Of a stretch of DNA of 5,942 nt, positions 4,953 through 5,942 are shown one piece after another. The first letter of the stretch is position 1, and each line of letters starts with the position of its first letter. Origin of the DNA: Treponema sp. GTDB lineage: Bacteria > Spirochaetota > Spirochaetia > Treponematales > Treponemataceae. The stretch is from positions 1 through 5,942 of the forward strand of contig JAGABO010000162.1 of the NCBI GenBank assembly GCA_017614655.1, written 5' to 3'. The translations under genes and the position numbers were made by a program. The notes under the pieces were generated by a model. That model worked only from the letters and a program-made list of their open reading frames with translations, was not told the origin of the DNA and searched no databases.

Positions 4953-5942
4953 ATGGCGAACTTTTTATCGAACATATTTTCTTCCCTTTTCGGAGGGAAC
5001 GATCCTGAAGCACAGCGTAAGAGAGTCCTCAAAGGAATTGCTAAAAACCTTTCAAAAACAAAGCATTCCTTTTTTAAATTTTCAAGCCATGAAGCAGAAC
5101 CTGCTCTTGCTAAATTCTTTTATGATATTTACAAGGCAATTTCTAACGCTCAGGTTATTTTCCAGGAAACGACCCCTAATGCCCTTAAGCATGTCGTGCT
5201 TAGCGTAGCACTTTCAGAAAAGCAGAAAGCAGCTCTTGAAGATCTTTCCGAAACTTCTATCAGGGAAATGACACAAAAATCTTCGATACAGGAAGTAACC
5301 GCAAAAATAAATTCAAACATTGATCTTCTGAATAAAGAATTCGATGCATCAAAAATTGCACGTATAGATACACTCTACACAAAGCTTGTCTGCATGATGA
5401 ATTTCTGTACCTATGATTATTACTTTATTCTTAAAAAGTTTGACCCTTCCCTAAAGGAACGTGTATTCCAGACTCCGCCTTCTTTTAAGGCAATCAACAG
5501 CAGCTATATTGCAGAAGACCTTAAAAATTTTATAGATGTTGCATGGCCCCTTCCGTTTGATGCAGACTGGGATGATGTTCTTAAACTTCTTAAACAGGTA
5601 AAAGGCTCAGACATAATAACCCTCGGTGTATGGAAAAAGATTCTTGCGAAAGTTCGTCCCCTCCGCGACAAGCACGTCTTCGAAATGCTCATTCAGCTTA
5701 TCACAGAGAATCCGTCTTACAGAGACTCTTTCCAGAACGAAGAGTTTCACATTGTAGATGAATACATTGCTTCTGTAAAAAAGACGGCAGAAGAATCTCT
5801 CGAAAAAATTAAAAAACAGCAGCAGGCAGGAAAAATTGACGTACTTGTAAAACAGGTATTCGGCCCGACAGATATCGCTTTACTCAGAAACTACAACAGT
5901 GCTTCAAGTTCAACTTTTGAACGCAAGGGAATCGGTTCTTTC
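4953..5942 (+). CDS. Large conserved hypothetical protein (DUF5312-like), 5' part; open at right edge
   Basis: 330 codons run without a stop from the ATG at 4953 to the edge. The start is firm: an in-frame TAA lies at 4947-4949 and the next Met is residue 106. No SD is present. The N-terminus MANFLSNIFSSLFGG is short and amphipathic rather than a signal peptide, and is followed by a basic segment (22-45). The rest appears helical and soluble, with aromatic clusters YDYYF (154-158) and a WPLPFDADW segment (198-206). A charged Lys/Glu/Gln-rich stretch at 275-294 could form a coiled coil. No catalytic motif, membrane span or repeat is evident. From memory it resembles the uncharacterised Treponema family DUF5312, which I could not verify. 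It diverges from the U32 gene with only 75 bp between start codons, so the two may share control, but no functional link is implied. Codon use matches the moderate-GC housekeeping genes, so it looks native. Confidence 0.8.
   Translation, partial: MANFLSNIFSSLFGGNDPEAQRKRVLKGIAKNLSKTKHSFFKFSSHEAEPALAKFFYDIYKAISNAQVIFQETTPNALKHVVLSVALSEKQKAALEDLSETSIREMTQKSSIQEVTAKINSNIDLLNKEFDASKIARIDTLYTKLVCMMNFCTYDYYFILKKFDPSLKERVFQTPPSFKAINSSYIAEDLKNFIDVAWPLPFDADWDDVLKLLKQVKGSDIITLGVWKKILAKVRPLRDKHVFEMLIQLITENPSYRDSFQNEEFHIVDEYIASVKKTAEESLEKIKKQQQAGKIDVLVKQVFGPTDIALLRNYNSASSSTFERKGIGSF

Noticed and set aside
4826..5008. Rightward open frame of 60 codons spanning the divergent promoter region.
   Set aside because: It overlaps the 5' ends of two well-supported genes in other frames, and its middle is translated promoter DNA.
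1..5942. Search by eye for CRISPR arrays, insertion-sequence ends, tRNA or rRNA genes and a defence-type system.
   Set aside because: No direct-repeat/spacer pattern, transposase motif, terminal inverted repeat or cloverleaf sequence was seen on either strand.

Overview
The window looks like a piece of a host-associated spirochaete chromosome, most likely Treponema. This rests on three things: the unclassified protein at the right edge resembles, from memory, a family known mainly from Treponema; the left-edge gene has a relaxed, spirochaete-style lipobox; and coding DNA of moderate GC (43-55% in lines counted by hand) alternates with very AT-rich gaps. No database search was possible, so the genus is an inference.

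Layout from left to right. (1) At 1-397 (-) is the 5' part of a very AT-rich gene for a probable lipoprotein, running off the left edge. It has its own consensus promoter and a Shine-Dalgarno (SD) site. (2) At 491-1895 (-) is a two-gene operon: an unrecognised 128-residue acidic protein, followed 4 nt later by a radical SAM protein of the PflX/PflA-like type (COG1313). (3) At 1896-2090 is a divergent AT-rich promoter region. (4) At 2091-2558 (+) is ssb, the single-stranded DNA-binding protein, with a good SD. (5) At 2559-2621 is a short convergent gap holding a 9-bp hairpin. (6) At 2622-4877 (-) is a 751-residue U32 'peptidase' family protein, now better viewed as an RNA-hydroxylation-type Fe-S protein related to RlhA/TrhP. 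(7) At 4878-4952 is a 75-bp divergent promoter region. (8) At 4953-5942 (+) are the first 330 codons of a large protein of unknown function, open at the right edge.

The genes do not form one pathway. They are housekeeping functions (ssb, U32, radical SAM) mixed with lineage-specific unknowns. The most interesting feature is in the promoters. Three of the five gene starts that do not depend on coupling (1895 -, 4877 -, 4953 +) lack any SD and have a -10-like hexamer ending exactly 6 nt before the ATG. That geometry predicts leaderless mRNAs. The other two, ssb and the lipoprotein, have ordinary SD sites and leaders. I see no transposon, CRISPR array, tRNA or rRNA gene, and no clear sign of a new defence or mobile system.
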